Source of the DNA: Haloarchaeobius amylolyticus
GTDB lineage: Archaea > Halobacteriota > Halobacteria > Halobacteriales > Natrialbaceae
Assembly: GCF_026616195.1 (NCBI RefSeq)
Contig: NZ_JANHDH010000002.1
Location: 1-64,000 of the forward strand
Length of the DNA: 64,000 bases
Reading direction: 5' to 3'
The notes beneath the pieces were generated by a model. It did not search any database. It saw only the letters and a program-made list of their open reading frames with translations, and was not told the origin of the DNA. This document shows positions 7,901 through 16,889 of the stretch, one piece after another. Position 1 is the stretch's first letter. Every line of letters begins with the position of its first letter. The position numbers and the translations under genes are program-made.

Positions 7901-7970
7901 CGCGCTCTCGTTCTCACTTTCGCGCTCTCGCTCTCTCGGTTTCGTTCTCACTCTCGCTCTCGCCCTCACT
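7901..7970 (+). repeat. Pyrimidine-rich CGCTCTC-type low-complexity tract
   Basis: About 70 bases made of irregular repeats of cgctctcg and ttctcact between the stops of two convergent genes. Read on the plus strand the transcript would be C/U-rich, which could help termination after the reductase. That role is inferred. Confidence 0.5.
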
Positions 7971-8952
7971 GCCCGGCGAACAGCAGCAATCGACCGCTGA
8001 CGAAGGCGAAGTAGGCCATTATCATGTAGAACCCCTCCCTCCTGCCGAGGCTGCCCTTCCCGAGCGTCCACAGCCAGCCGAGTACGGCGACCCCCGCGAG
8101 GACCTTCACCGGGAGGTCCCACACCACGACCGCCTGCGGGACCTGGTACGTCGAGATGGCGCCGCCCAGCCCGATGGCGAGCAGCGGGTTCACGATGTTG
8201 CTCCCGACGAGCGTCCCGATGGCGATGTCGGGGGCGCGCCGGCGCAGCCCCTCGAAGACGGTCGAGAGCTCTGGCAGGGCAGCCGCGAGCCCGATGGTGA
8301 CGAGGCCGACCATCGACCCGCCGAGGCGGAGCCGGTCGACGACCAGCTCGACGGCCTCGAGCACGACGTAGGCCCCGACGATGACGCCGACCAGCCCCAG
8401 CACCGCGATGGCGGCGTCACGCCCCACGCGCTTGCTCTCGGGCTCCGGGGGCACCCCACCGCGCTCGCGGTGGGTCACGGCGTAGTACGTGTGCGCCGCG
8501 TACGCCGCCAGGAGCAGGAGGCCGTCGAGGCGCGATATCGTCCCGTCGACCGCGACCAGCAGGACGAGCACGGACGCCAGCACCATCGGGACGAACGTCG
8601 ACCTGAGGAAGGTGCTGCGCGGGTGGTAGCGCCCGTACCCCACGAGGAAGATGCCGAACAGCAGCAACTGCTGGGTCACCGACGAGCCCATGTTCCCGCC
8701 GAGGACCGTCGCCGAGGCCACGGTGAAGTCGAGCGTCCCGGAGACGATGCCCAGCGACGCGATGACGTGCGAGCCGATCTCGGGCAGGCTCGTCCCGACC
8801 GCGACGATGGTCACGCCGACGACCACGTCGGGGACGTCGTAGTGCTTGGCGAGTCGGATGAGCGCCCCGACCGCCCCCTGCGCGCTCTTGACGAGGACCG
8901 CCAGCGCGAGCACTCCCACGAGCAACGGTTGGATAGTCGAGACGTCGACCAT
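7966..8952 (-). CDS. Sodium/calcium exchanger family protein (CaCA, YrbG-like)
   Basis: 328 residues, almost entirely membrane helices, in two homologous halves. The alpha-1 repeat carries GTSLPE (53-58) and the alpha-2 repeat carries AALPE (224-228) followed by GTLVGSN (246-252). These acidic and polar residues form the cation site. A more polar loop (about 160-180) joins the halves. The family swaps Ca2+ or another cation for Na+ or H+ across the cytoplasmic membrane, fitting a cell with high internal salt. It is convergent with the reductase gene, and the low-complexity tract lies at its 3' end. Confidence 0.87.
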   Translation of the reverse strand: MVDVSTIQPLLVGVLALAVLVKSAQGAVGALIRLAKHYDVPDVVVGVTIVAVGTSLPEIGSHVIASLGIVSGTLDFTVASATVLGGNMGSSVTQQLLLFGIFLVGYGRYHPRSTFLRSTFVPMVLASVLVLLVAVDGTISRLDGLLLLAAYAAHTYYAVTHRERGGVPPEPESKRVGRDAAIAVLGLVGVIVGAYVVLEAVELVVDRLRLGGSMVGLVTIGLAAALPELSTVFEGLRRRAPDIAIGTLVGSNIVNPLLAIGLGGAISTYQVPQAVVVWDLPVKVLAGVAVLGWLWTLGKGSLGRREGFYMIMAYFAFVSGRLLLFAGQ

Positions 8953-9036
8953 ACCTGTCCGGTCGCGCGGCTGGTATTTGAGGATTACCTGGGGGACCGT
9001 CGCGGGCAGTCGGCCTCGACGGAGAACGGCTGTCTC

Positions 9037-10179
9037 TCACTCGACGGCGACGGGGTCGAAGTACTCGCTGCTCCGGCGGCGGGCCAACACCCGTGACCCG
9101 GGCGCGAACCGCGAGGGGGTGACCCCCGTCGGTTTCGCGCCTCGGACGAGGTTCAGGCTCCCGAAGGCGTCGGGGGAACCGTCCCTGTAGAGGTACACCT
9201 CGACGCCGGGCTCGATGGGGTCGTCGAGGTGGTGCTCCCACGCGTTCGGGCCGTTCTCTTCGGGGACGTAGACGACGCTCTCCGGTTCGATCCGGGCGCC
9301 GGAGTCGATGGTCAGTTTCACGAACCGTCGGTCGTCGGTGAAGGTGGCCGAGACCGTTGGGACCTCGTCCGCCGCGGTGGCCACCCACGCCGGTTCGCTG
9401 ACCGACACCTGCCCGAGGGAGTCGAGTTCGAACCTGCTCAGGAACGCCCTCGTGTCTCCGTCGGGCTGGTCGACTCGGTAGGTCGCCTCGACCGACCGGA
9501 TGATGGCGTTCTCGTCGACCTCGGCCGTCACTGACAGGTCCTGTAGCGTCCCCCCGTAGTGGTCCGGGACCGCGGTCTCGTCCGCGATCCCCGCGGATTC
9601 GACGCGCCAGACGGCAGGGTACTCCTCCGTGACGAGTGTCGGCTTGTTCCACGCCGCCGCACGGAGCAGCGGTTCGAGTTCCAGTTTCCAGGTGAGCTCA
9701 CGGACCGCGTAGTCCTGCCGGTCGTTCCCGTAGGTGTAGTGGTCGCCCACGTCCTCGCGCCAGAAGCCGTCGGTGCTGTCCCGGTATATCTCGCACGGGG
9801 TGCCGAGGTGGGCCCGGGTCCACGAGCCGTAGGCCGTCCCGTCGTCGACCCGGTACTCCTTCTGCCACTCCATCCGCGAGTTGTCGGCGTCGACCTTCGA
9901 CCACTTCGTGTGGAAGCTCGCCTGCGAGAGCGCCTGCGTGTGGAACGCGAAGAGGAACCGGCCGATACCGTCGTCGGAGAGCCCACTCGGGTACTCCAGC
10001 TCGCCGACCCGCCCGGTGGTCGTCTGCGGGTCGGTCTCGGCCGCCGTCTTCGTCGCGGTGGCCGTACTGCTCGTCCGGACCGACATCCGTCCTGTCCGGT
10101 CCTCCTCACCGGAGCTCAACCGCAGGCAGCCGGCCACGGCGACCCCCGATAGCGCCCCCAGCAGCGCCCGTCGTTTCAT
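9037..10179 (-). CDS. Tat-type lipoprotein, function unknown
   Basis: 380 residues. The N-terminus has RR at 3-4, a short hydrophobic stretch and a lipobox VAVAGC with Cys18, so it is probably exported folded by Tat and lipid-anchored. A Thr/Ser-rich linker (about 34-57) precedes a globular part rich in aromatic residues and beta pattern. Haloarchaea have many such lipoproteins with a DUF7537-like layout (family name from memory). No catalytic motif was seen. Monocistronic. Confidence 0.75.
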   Translation of the reverse strand: MKRRALLGALSGVAVAGCLRLSSGEEDRTGRMSVRTSSTATATKTAAETDPQTTTGRVGELEYPSGLSDDGIGRFLFAFHTQALSQASFHTKWSKVDADNSRMEWQKEYRVDDGTAYGSWTRAHLGTPCEIYRDSTDGFWREDVGDHYTYGNDRQDYAVRELTWKLELEPLLRAAAWNKPTLVTEEYPAVWRVESAGIADETAVPDHYGGTLQDLSVTAEVDENAIIRSVEATYRVDQPDGDTRAFLSRFELDSLGQVSVSEPAWVATAADEVPTVSATFTDDRRFVKLTIDSGARIEPESVVYVPEENGPNAWEHHLDDPIEPGVEVYLYRDGSPDAFGSLNLVRGAKPTGVTPSRFAPGSRVLARRRSSEYFDPVAVE

Positions 10180-10307
10180 ACCCGCAACCTATCGATAGCT
10201 GCTGAAAAGTTTACTGGCTGTCACGTCTGGTTGCCCGCGCGGCGCAACTCGCGCCCAATCCCGCCGCCGACGAGCGGCCTAAGTGCCCTGCCCTCCTCAC
10301 GCCGCAC

Positions 10308-10583
10308 ATGGCCGACCGACTGCTCAAGGTCAACGCGTACACGACCCTCGACCTCGTCGACGCCGAGGCGCGGGGCCACGACTTCACAGAGGAGGGCTTC
10401 TCGGTGGCGAACGTCACCACCGACGACGACGGGAACGTCCTCCTGCAACTGGAACTCGACAACATGACGGAACAGCACCTGCCCGCCCACGTCGACGAAC
10501 TCTCGCTCGACCCGGACCAGGCGCGGACGCTGGCGGCGGCGCTGGAGAAGTCCGCCGAGACGGCGGCTGGCGGCGACGAGTAG
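10308..10583 (+). CDS. Small conserved haloarchaeal protein (DUF6360-like)
   Basis: 91 residues, cytosolic and acidic. The N-terminal half (LLKVNAYTTLDLVDAEARGH at about 5-24) and a C-terminal helix (LDPDQARTLAAALEKSAE) are features I associate with DUF6360; the assignment is from memory. Function unknown. It ends 7 bases before the stop of the convergent VOC gene. Confidence 0.75.
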   Translation: MADRLLKVNAYTTLDLVDAEARGHDFTEEGFSVANVTTDDDGNVLLQLELDNMTEQHLPAHVDELSLDPDQARTLAAALEKSAETAAGGDE

Positions 10584-10590
10584 CCCCGGT

Positions 10591-11037
10591 TCAGACGTCG
10601 AGCGTCTTGAACGGCGTCTCCGGCGGCGGACTGCTCGTGTTGAGTTCCCACTCGATGCCGTAGGTATCGACGACGAAGGCGGCGGTCTCGCGCTGGTCGA
10701 CGCCGCAGTCCAGTTCGCGGGCGCGGTCGCAGATGGCGCCGAGTTCCGCGTCGCTCACGGTCAGTGCGATGTGGTCGACGTGACCGCCCTCGGGCGTCGA
10801 GGGGTCGTGGGCGAGCGCGAGCGCGAGGTCGTCGCGACCGACGAACGTCAGCCCCGGGTCGACGCCGGCGGCGTCGGCTTCGGGCCACTCCATGCCCTCG
10901 GGGAGGGCCCCGAAGTCCCCGTCGAGGCTCCCCTCCCGGAACAGCACGTCGAGGTCGAACAGCTCGCAGTAGAACGATTCTGCGGTGGGGACGTCCGGGA
11001 CGCCGAGGGCGATGTGGTGTAAGCCACCGAGTGTCAT
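10591..11037 (-). CDS. VOC (glyoxalase/dioxygenase-fold) family protein
   Basis: 148 residues covering one pair of beta-alpha-beta-beta-beta modules. GGLHHIALGVPDV at about 4-16 opens the first module, with a candidate metal His. GGHVDHIALTVSD near 87-99 opens the second. A Glu near YGIEWELN (about 127-134) could complete the site. Substrate unknown; relatives include glyoxalase I, extradiol dioxygenases and antibiotic-binding proteins. The ATG at 11037 follows an A/T-rich TATA-like stretch (cttata) only a few bases upstream. The longer frame to 11475 is not coding in its N-terminal part. Confidence 0.8.
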   Translation of the reverse strand: MTLGGLHHIALGVPDVPTAESFYCELFDLDVLFREGSLDGDFGALPEGMEWPEADAAGVDPGLTFVGRDDLALALAHDPSTPEGGHVDHIALTVSDAELGAICDRARELDCGVDQRETAAFVVDTYGIEWELNTSSPPPETPFKTLDV

Positions 11038-11119
11038 GTATAAGAAAACGGACTGGAGAGGGAAAAAGCCCGTACCGGTCGCGGGGGCGGTCGGGTGGGT
11101 CGTCGGCCGCGTCGACCTG

Positions 11120-11416
11120 TCAGAGCGACGGGTACCAGGACGCGGCGGCGCGCTGGACCGCCTGGAGGTAGTCGGACCAGGCGGCCAGCGGCGCGAACGC
11201 GAGGCCGGCGCGGCCGTCACGCGCGTCTGACTCGTCGAACGTCGGGCGGACGGTGATGGTCGTCTCGCAGTCGGGGCAGTCGTAGGCGGTGCCGGAGGGG
11301 TGGTCCACGAGGACCCAGTCGCCGTCGGCCGGGGACGCGTGGTCGCAGTCCGGGCAGAACAGCGTCGCCTTCGGTCGGCTCTCGCTGGCGCCCGGTGTGG
11401 AGGGAATGGTGGGCAT
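11120..11416 (-). CDS. Small zinc-ribbon protein
   Basis: 98 residues. Two CPDC pairs (C21/C24 and C47/C50) are spaced as in a zinc ribbon. The C-terminal half is helical and aromatic (WSDYLQAVQRAAASWY). Such small haloarchaeal zinc-finger proteins are often predicted regulators or scaffolds, but the role here is unknown. It lies in the same direction as the ZIP transporter gene, 90 bases downstream of it. Confidence 0.75.
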   Translation of the reverse strand: MPTIPSTPGASESRPKATLFCPDCDHASPADGDWVLVDHPSGTAYDCPDCETTITVRPTFDESDARDGRAGLAFAPLAAWSDYLQAVQRAAASWYPSL

Positions 11417-11506
11417 ACGCGAGGGTCAGGGCTGGAAGACCAAAAGCACACGCTGAGGATGTGAAACGTACGCAACAGAGCTGTTCACACTGTGCTGGCG
11501 GCCGCC

Positions 11507-12364
11507 TCACCCGAGCGCCACGTCGAGCGAGAGCATCACCATCACGCCGACCATCGTCCCGATGGTCGCGACGCGTTCGTGCCCGCGGGCGTGGGTCTCG
11601 GGGACGATCTCGTCGCTGATGACGAACAGCATCCCGCCGGCCGCGAAGCCCATCGCGTAGGGGAGGATCGGCTCGGCGAGCGACACCGCCAGCGCGCCGA
11701 ACAGCGCGAGCGGAATCTCGACGAGGCCGGCCCGGATGCCGGCGAAGGCGGCGTAGAAACGCTTGCCGAGCCCGGCGTTGATGGCCGCGATGGACACCGC
11801 CAGCCCCTCGGGGATGTTCTGGATGCCGATGGCGAGCATGAGCGAGAGCGCGTTGCCCAGCGCGCTCTGGCCGTCGAGGGTCGCGCCCGGGTCGATGGCC
11901 GCGGAGCCGAAGCCGACCCCGACCGCCAGCCCCTCGGGCATGTTGTGCAGCGTGATGGCGACGATGAACAGCAGGACGGACGCGACCCGGGCGTCGTCGC
12001 CGCGACCCTCCAGTCGCTTCCTGCCCGTGATGGCGACGTGGACGTGGGGCACCCACTCGTCGGCCCGGTCGAGCAGCGCCACGCCGGCGAAGAAGCCGAC
12101 GACGACCGGCAGGAGGCGCCCGCCGGCGAGTTCGATGCCCGGCAGGATGAGGCTCGTGTAACTCGCCGAGAGCATCACGCCGGCGGCGAACCCGAGGGCC
12201 GCGTCGAGGGCGCGCTCGGACGGGTCGTCCCAGACGAAGACGAGCAGCGCGCCGAGCATGTTCATCGCCGCGATGACGACGCCGCCGACCAGCCCCCAGA
12301 GCAGGGCGCTGTGGCCGAACCACGCGGTGAACTGCTGTTCGATGGCGGCGACGAGTCCCGGCAT
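11507..12364 (-). CDS. ZIP-family divalent metal transporter
   Basis: 285 residues with about eight membrane helices. The metal-binding helices carry HNMPEG (140-145) and QNIPEG (182-187), the paired signatures of helices IV and V in ZIP proteins. A short loop after the third helix contains HVHV (107-110), a possible metal-sensing site. ZIPs move Zn2+, Mn2+ or Fe2+ into the cytosol, and specificity cannot be read here. The 49-base gap to the aldo/keto reductase gene upstream (its start is at 13271 and its stop at 12414) allows co-transcription. Confidence 0.88.
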   Translation of the reverse strand: MPGLVAAIEQQFTAWFGHSALLWGLVGGVVIAAMNMLGALLVFVWDDPSERALDAALGFAAGVMLSASYTSLILPGIELAGGRLLPVVVGFFAGVALLDRADEWVPHVHVAITGRKRLEGRGDDARVASVLLFIVAITLHNMPEGLAVGVGFGSAAIDPGATLDGQSALGNALSLMLAIGIQNIPEGLAVSIAAINAGLGKRFYAAFAGIRAGLVEIPLALFGALAVSLAEPILPYAMGFAAGGMLFVISDEIVPETHARGHERVATIGTMVGVMVMLSLDVALG

Positions 12365-12413
12365 TCGCGTCGGGGTACTCCCGCCGCCGAGAAAACCGTT
12401 ACCGAATCACGGC

Positions 12414-13271
12414 CTACTCGCCGGCCGCGGTGAGCCGCGACACCTCGTCGTCGGTGAGTTCGATGGCCGACGCGGCGACGTTCTCCTCTAAGTGCTCGAT
12501 GCTCGACGTGCCCGGAATCGGGAGGGTCACGTCGGAGCGGTGCAGCAGCCACGCCAGCGCGATCTGCTGGTGGGAGGCGTCGTGGGCGTCGGCCACGTCG
12601 TCGAGAGCGTCGCCGACCGAGTCGAGGTCGCCCGCGGCCAGCGGGTACCACGGGATGAAGCCGATACCGTAGTCCTCGCAGGCCTCGAGGACGTCGGCCT
12701 CGTCGCGATAGGCGACGTTGTAGCGGTTCTGTACCGTCGCGACGTCGACGACCTCGCGGGCCGTGTCGAGTTGCTCGACCGTGACGTTGCTCACGCCGAC
12801 GTGGTCGACGACCCCGTCGTCCTTGAGTGCGGCGAGCGCCTGCATCGATTCCTCGAAGTCGGTGTCCGGGTCGGGCCGGTGGTACTGGTAGAGGTCGATG
12901 CTCTCGACGCCGAGGCGGTCGAGCGAGCAGAGGTGCGCGTTCCGGAGGTAGTCCGGGTCGCCCATCGGGAGCCACTCGCCCTCGCGGTTCCGGAGGAGGC
13001 CGCCCTTCGTCGCCACGACGAGGTCGTCGCGTGTCGTGTCCAGCGCCTCCCCGATGAGGCGCTCGGAGACGCCCGGGCCGTAGGAGTCCGCGGTGTCTAT
13101 CATGTCCACGCCGAGGTCGACCGCGCGCTGGAGGACCTCGTGTGCGTACGCCTCGTCCTCGGGCCGACCGATGATGTCCTCGCCCGTGAGCCGCATCGCG
13201 CCGAACCCGAGTCGCTTGACCGTGTACTCGCCGCCGATGTCGAAGGTATCCGCCTGGTTCTGGACTGGCAT
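12414..13271 (-). CDS. Aldo/keto reductase
   Basis: 285 residues with the TIM-barrel AKR tetrad: D59 and Y64 in DTADSYG, K89 in ATKGG and H131 in YQYHRPD. The C-terminal part has IPGTSS near 254-259, the usual phosphate-binding strand for NADPH. It reduces aldehydes or ketones, or oxidises alcohols, in the cytosol; the substrate is unknown. A second, only distantly similar AKR lies at 18667-19644. Confidence 0.9.
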   Translation of the reverse strand: MPVQNQADTFDIGGEYTVKRLGFGAMRLTGEDIIGRPEDEAYAHEVLQRAVDLGVDMIDTADSYGPGVSERLIGEALDTTRDDLVVATKGGLLRNREGEWLPMGDPDYLRNAHLCSLDRLGVESIDLYQYHRPDPDTDFEESMQALAALKDDGVVDHVGVSNVTVEQLDTAREVVDVATVQNRYNVAYRDEADVLEACEDYGIGFIPWYPLAAGDLDSVGDALDDVADAHDASHQQIALAWLLHRSDVTLPIPGTSSIEHLEENVAASAIELTDDEVSRLTAAGE

Positions 13272-13428
13272 CGTGTTCGTGAGAACCGTCGCGGGCGGGA
13301 CTGAAATGTGTCCGTGTCGCGGTGGACTGGGCGGGGCTTCTGGCGATGGTGACCGACGGTGACCCCGCCCGGACGGACCGCCGACAGCAGTACGACCTTC
13401 AACCCCCGCCCCCTATACGACAACCAAC

Positions 13429-14397
13429 ATGAGCAAGTGGACGCGAGACGACATGCCCGCCCAGCGCGGCAAGGTCGTCGTCGTGACGGGGGCGAACAGT
13501 GGGCTCGGCTACGAGGCGACGAAGACCTTCGCCGAGAAGGGTGCGACGGTCGTGCTGGCCTGCCGGAGCGTCGAGAAGGGCGAACGGGCGGTCCGGGAGA
13601 TCCAGCAGTCGGTCCCGGACGCGGACCTCGACGTGCGCGAGTGCGACCTCGCGTCGCTGGAATCGGTCCGCGTCTTCACGGAGGCCTTCCAGGAGGACTA
13701 CGACGAACTCCACGTCCTCTGCAACAACGCCGGCGTGATGGCCATCCCCCGGCAGGAGACGCGAGACGGCTTCGAGATGCAGTTCGGCGTGAACCACCTC
13801 GGGCACTTCGCGCTGACCGGTCACCTCCTCGACGCACTCCACCAGACCGAGGGCGAGACGCGCGTCGTCACCCAGTCCAGTGGCCTGCACGAGCGCGGCC
13901 GCATCGACTTCGACGACCTCCACGGCGAGGACGACTACGACGAATGGGACGCCTACGCCCAGAGCAAGTTGGCGAACGTCCTGTTCGCCTACGAGTTCGA
14001 CCGCCTGCTCGACGAGGCCGACATCGAGAACGTCCTCAGCGTGGCCTGTCACCCCGGCTACGCGGCCACGAACCTCCAGCGCCGCGGCCCCGAGCAGTCG
14101 GGCTCCACCCTGCGGCTCTGGATGATGAAGGTCGCGAACGCGGTCATGGCGCAGTCGGCGGCGCAGGGGGCGCTCCCGATGCTGTACGCCGCGACGGCCT
14201 ACGACGTGGCCGGCGGCGAGTACGTCGGGCCGGGCGGGTTCATGGACATGCGCGGGTCCCCGGAGAAGCAACGCTCCAGCGACCGCTCCTACGACGTGGC
14301 GACCGCAGAACGCCTCTGGGACGTCTCGGAGGACCTCACCGGCGTCGAGTACGACTTCGGCGTCCGGGCGACGCTCGACCGCGACCGGGACCGGTAG
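13429..14397 (+). CDS. Short-chain dehydrogenase/reductase (retinol dehydrogenase/protochlorophyllide reductase-like)
   Basis: 322 residues. The Rossmann nucleotide motif TGANSGLG is at 20-27, NNAG at 99-102 and the catalytic Tyr/Lys in YAQSK (Y176, K180). A Ser pair near 150 completes the triad. An ACRS motif after the second strand suggests NADP(H). The extended length and SGLH region place it in the group that includes human retinol dehydrogenases 11-14 and plant protochlorophyllide reductase, but the substrate in haloarchaea is unknown. It is divergent from the AKR gene at 13271. Confidence 0.88.
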   Translation: MSKWTRDDMPAQRGKVVVVTGANSGLGYEATKTFAEKGATVVLACRSVEKGERAVREIQQSVPDADLDVRECDLASLESVRVFTEAFQEDYDELHVLCNNAGVMAIPRQETRDGFEMQFGVNHLGHFALTGHLLDALHQTEGETRVVTQSSGLHERGRIDFDDLHGEDDYDEWDAYAQSKLANVLFAYEFDRLLDEADIENVLSVACHPGYAATNLQRRGPEQSGSTLRLWMMKVANAVMAQSAAQGALPMLYAATAYDVAGGEYVGPGGFMDMRGSPEKQRSSDRSYDVATAERLWDVSEDLTGVEYDFGVRATLDRDRDR

Positions 14398-14451
14398 TCG
14401 GGCCCCGGCGACGGTGGCTCGCGCCTCTGCTGCTGTCGTGTTCTCGTCGTC

Positions 14452-15168
14452 CTACTCGCCGCCGTGGTCGCCGCCCCCGGCGGGGGCCTTGCTCTCGGCG
14501 GCGAGGTCCTCCCAGGAGACGCGGCCGGCGTCGAGGATGGCGTCGGGCGCCAGCGCCTCGTCGTTGAGGACGCGGACGGCGGCCTCCATCGGCGGGCGGA
14601 GCTGGCCGGTCTGCTCGGCGGTCGCCTGCGACGCACCGGGGCCGGTCGCCTCCTCGACGACGACGCGCATGACCATGCCGAAGGTCTCGTGGGGCGTGCA
14701 GACGAGGTCGTACACGCCGGTGGTCTCGAACTCGTAGAGCCAGTACGAGCCGGGCTTCAGCATGGGTGAGGTCAGCCCGGGGGTGCCCTCGGGGACGCGG
14801 GGCGTCCGGCCGAAGTCGGTGTGGAACGCGTTGACGGCGTGGTCCGGCGAGGCCGCGACGAACTTGACGACGTCACCCGACTCGATGGCGAGGCCGGTCG
14901 GCTCGAAGAAGAACTCCGGCGGGCCCTGCTCGCGGGGTCGGATCGAGAGCGTCACGGTGTGGTCGGGCTCCTTCGCGGGCTCGGTGTCGGCGGTCTCGCC
15001 GATCCAGCCGTAGGTCGCGTCGATGCTCTCGGTCGGCTCGCCGGTCCCGAGGACGCCGCCGAGGCAGCCGGCGGTCGAGACGAGGCCGGCCGCCCCGAGT
15101 GCGCCGACGAACTGTCGGCGCCCGATGGTCGATGTGCGGTGCTGTGTCGAGCGGTCTCCCCCTGTCAT
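14452..15168 (-). CDS. Blue-copper (plastocyanin/halocyanin-like) Tat lipoprotein
   Basis: 238 residues. RR at 17-18, a hydrophobic stretch and a lipobox ending at Cys35 indicate Tat export and lipid anchoring on the outside of the membrane. The cupredoxin domain keeps the type-1 copper ligands: H110 in SPDHAVNAFH, then C157, H160 and M165 in CTPHETFGM. A tail of about 70 residues after the domain ends in a His/Gly-rich stretch. The likely role is electron transfer outside the cell membrane. The start at 15168 is set by the signal sequence and by a TATA element about 30 bases upstream. The longer frame to 15240 would place that promoter inside the gene. Confidence 0.85.
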   Translation of the reverse strand: MTGGDRSTQHRTSTIGRRQFVGALGAAGLVSTAGCLGGVLGTGEPTESIDATYGWIGETADTEPAKEPDHTVTLSIRPREQGPPEFFFEPTGLAIESGDVVKFVAASPDHAVNAFHTDFGRTPRVPEGTPGLTSPMLKPGSYWLYEFETTGVYDLVCTPHETFGMVMRVVVEEATGPGASQATAEQTGQLRPPMEAAVRVLNDEALAPDAILDAGRVSWEDLAAESKAPAGGGDHGGE

Positions 15169-15194
15169 AGCAGCCCTCTGGAGGGTCCAAAAGG

Positions 15195-15203
15195 TAATAA
15201 ATA
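15195..15203 (-). promoter_or_regulatory. TATA-like promoter of the copper-protein gene
   Basis: On the minus strand an A/T-rich run (aatatttattac) stands out in GC-rich surroundings. It is centred about 30 bases before the ATG at 15168, the expected spacing for a leaderless or very short-leader transcript. Confidence 0.6.
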
Positions 15204-15236
15204 TTATAGGACGCGTGGTAGCACCGCGCTCACGTG

Positions 15237-16679
15237 TCACATGGAACCGCGGAGCACCTTCGCCGCGGTCAGGATGGGGTCCCAGACCGGGGCGAACGGC
15301 GGGGCGTAGGCGAGGTCGGTCCGTTCGAGTTCGGCGACCGTCGCGTCCTGCTCCAGCGCCATCGCGAGGACGTCGATGCGGATGGCGGCCCGGTCGGTGC
15401 CGACGATGGTCCCGCCGAGCAAGCGCCCGGAGGTGCGGTCAGCGACGAGCGTGACGGTCGTCTCGGCCGCCCCGGGGTAGTAGCCCGAGCGCGACCGGGA
15501 CGTGATGGTCTCGGACACCGGGTCGAAGCCGTGCTCGCGGGCGGCGTCGAGGTCGACGATGCCCGTCCGGCCGCACTCCTGCTCGAACGCCTTGACCACC
15601 GCGGTCCCCGCGATGTCGCCGACCGGCTCGGGGTCGGCGTCGGGGCCACCCGCGACGGTCTGGCCGATGGCGCGCCCGGCCCGGTTCGCCGTGAGGCCGA
15701 GGGGCACCCAGTCCGGCTCGCCCGTGACGGCGTGGCGCATCTCGGCCACGTCGCCGGCCGCGTAGACCGATTCGACGTTCGTCCGACCGTAGTCGTCGAC
15801 CGCGATGGCCCCGGAGTCACCGAGTTCGACCGGTGTCCCTTCCACGATACCCGTGTTCGGGCGGATGCCGATACCGACCAGCGCCATCTCGACCGCGATG
15901 GCCTGCCCGTCGAAGGCGATGGCCTCGACCCGGCCGTCGGCGTCGCTCCGGATGCCCTCGACCTCGCTCTTCAGGTGCAGGGTGACGCCCTGCTCGCGCA
16001 GGTGGTCCTCGACGCGGTCGGCGACCGCCTCCCCGAAGGGCTTCAGGACGTGCTCGCTCCGCTGGAACAGGTGGACGTCGAGGTCGTGCGCCGAGAACGC
16101 CTCCGCCATCTCGACGCCGACGTAGCCCCCGCCGACGATGGCGACCGATTCCGGCGGCTCCATGGCGCCGTAGTGGCGCACCTCCTCCTCGTCGACGTAC
16201 GGCTCACCGCCCACGTCGGCCACGGCGTCGACGTCGGGGTCCAGCAGGAACGCCCGCGTCCGGGCCGCCGAGTCGAGGCCGTGCATCGTGAACGCGCCCT
16301 CGCAGTCCGCGCCATCGATGGGGCTCGTGACGGCGTGGGCCCCGGTGGCGACGAGCAGGTCGCCGTAGGGCTGTTCGAACGTCTCGTCGTGGCGCCCCCG
16401 GACGGTCACGGTCTTCGCGTCCGTGTCGACCGACAGCACCTCGTGGTTCCGTCGCAGGTCGATGCCGCGGTCGGCCACGTCCTCGGGCGAGAGCGAGAGC
16501 AAGCGGTCCAGCGATTCCACCTCGCCCTTCACGAAGTACGGCATCCCGCAGTGGGCGTAGGACACCCACGAGCCCTTCTCGAAGACCACCACCTCGCGGT
16601 CGGGGTCCTCGCGTTTGCACTTGCTCGCGGCGCTGAGGCCGGCGGCGTCACCACCGACGACGACGAACGGGTCCGTCAT
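15237..16679 (-). CDS. FAD-dependent pyridine-nucleotide disulfide oxidoreductase (CoA-disulfide reductase/NADH oxidase type)
   Basis: 480 residues. The N-terminal FAD motif is VVGGDAAGLSA (about 7-17), and a single redox Cys (C44) sits in SYAHCGMPYF, the pattern of CoA-disulfide reductases and NADH oxidases. The NAD(P)H motif is VGGGYVGVEMAE in the middle. A second FAD contact is YAAGDVAE, and a C-terminal dimerisation domain follows. Likely activities are reduction of CoA or other low-molecular-weight disulfides, or of O2. The frame stays open far upstream on this strand across other genes, but the start at 16679 gives the proper N-terminus. Confidence 0.88.
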   Translation of the reverse strand: MTDPFVVVGGDAAGLSAASKCKREDPDREVVVFEKGSWVSYAHCGMPYFVKGEVESLDRLLSLSPEDVADRGIDLRRNHEVLSVDTDAKTVTVRGRHDETFEQPYGDLLVATGAHAVTSPIDGADCEGAFTMHGLDSAARTRAFLLDPDVDAVADVGGEPYVDEEEVRHYGAMEPPESVAIVGGGYVGVEMAEAFSAHDLDVHLFQRSEHVLKPFGEAVADRVEDHLREQGVTLHLKSEVEGIRSDADGRVEAIAFDGQAIAVEMALVGIGIRPNTGIVEGTPVELGDSGAIAVDDYGRTNVESVYAAGDVAEMRHAVTGEPDWVPLGLTANRAGRAIGQTVAGGPDADPEPVGDIAGTAVVKAFEQECGRTGIVDLDAAREHGFDPVSETITSRSRSGYYPGAAETTVTLVADRTSGRLLGGTIVGTDRAAIRIDVLAMALEQDATVAELERTDLAYAPPFAPVWDPILTAAKVLRGSM

Positions 16680-16889
16680 ACCGGCACAATCGCGCGATGG
16701 CATCAAGATAGTTGCTCCTGCTGGCACCCGAGACGCACGGCCGTGGGGTCCTCCGGGCGGTCGCCGGTACCGACCGCCCCACACCAGCGACCCCTCATCC
16801 GGACGTCTCATCGTCCCTGAATACCCGGATAGGAGTTGTCTCACACCCCGACACGACGGTTTAGTGTCTCGGGCGTCCTCTGTACGGCT

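Noticed and set aside
7901-7970. CTCTCG repeats considered as a CRISPR-like or microsatellite array
   Set aside because: The units are irregular with no spacers, so it is only low-complexity sequence.
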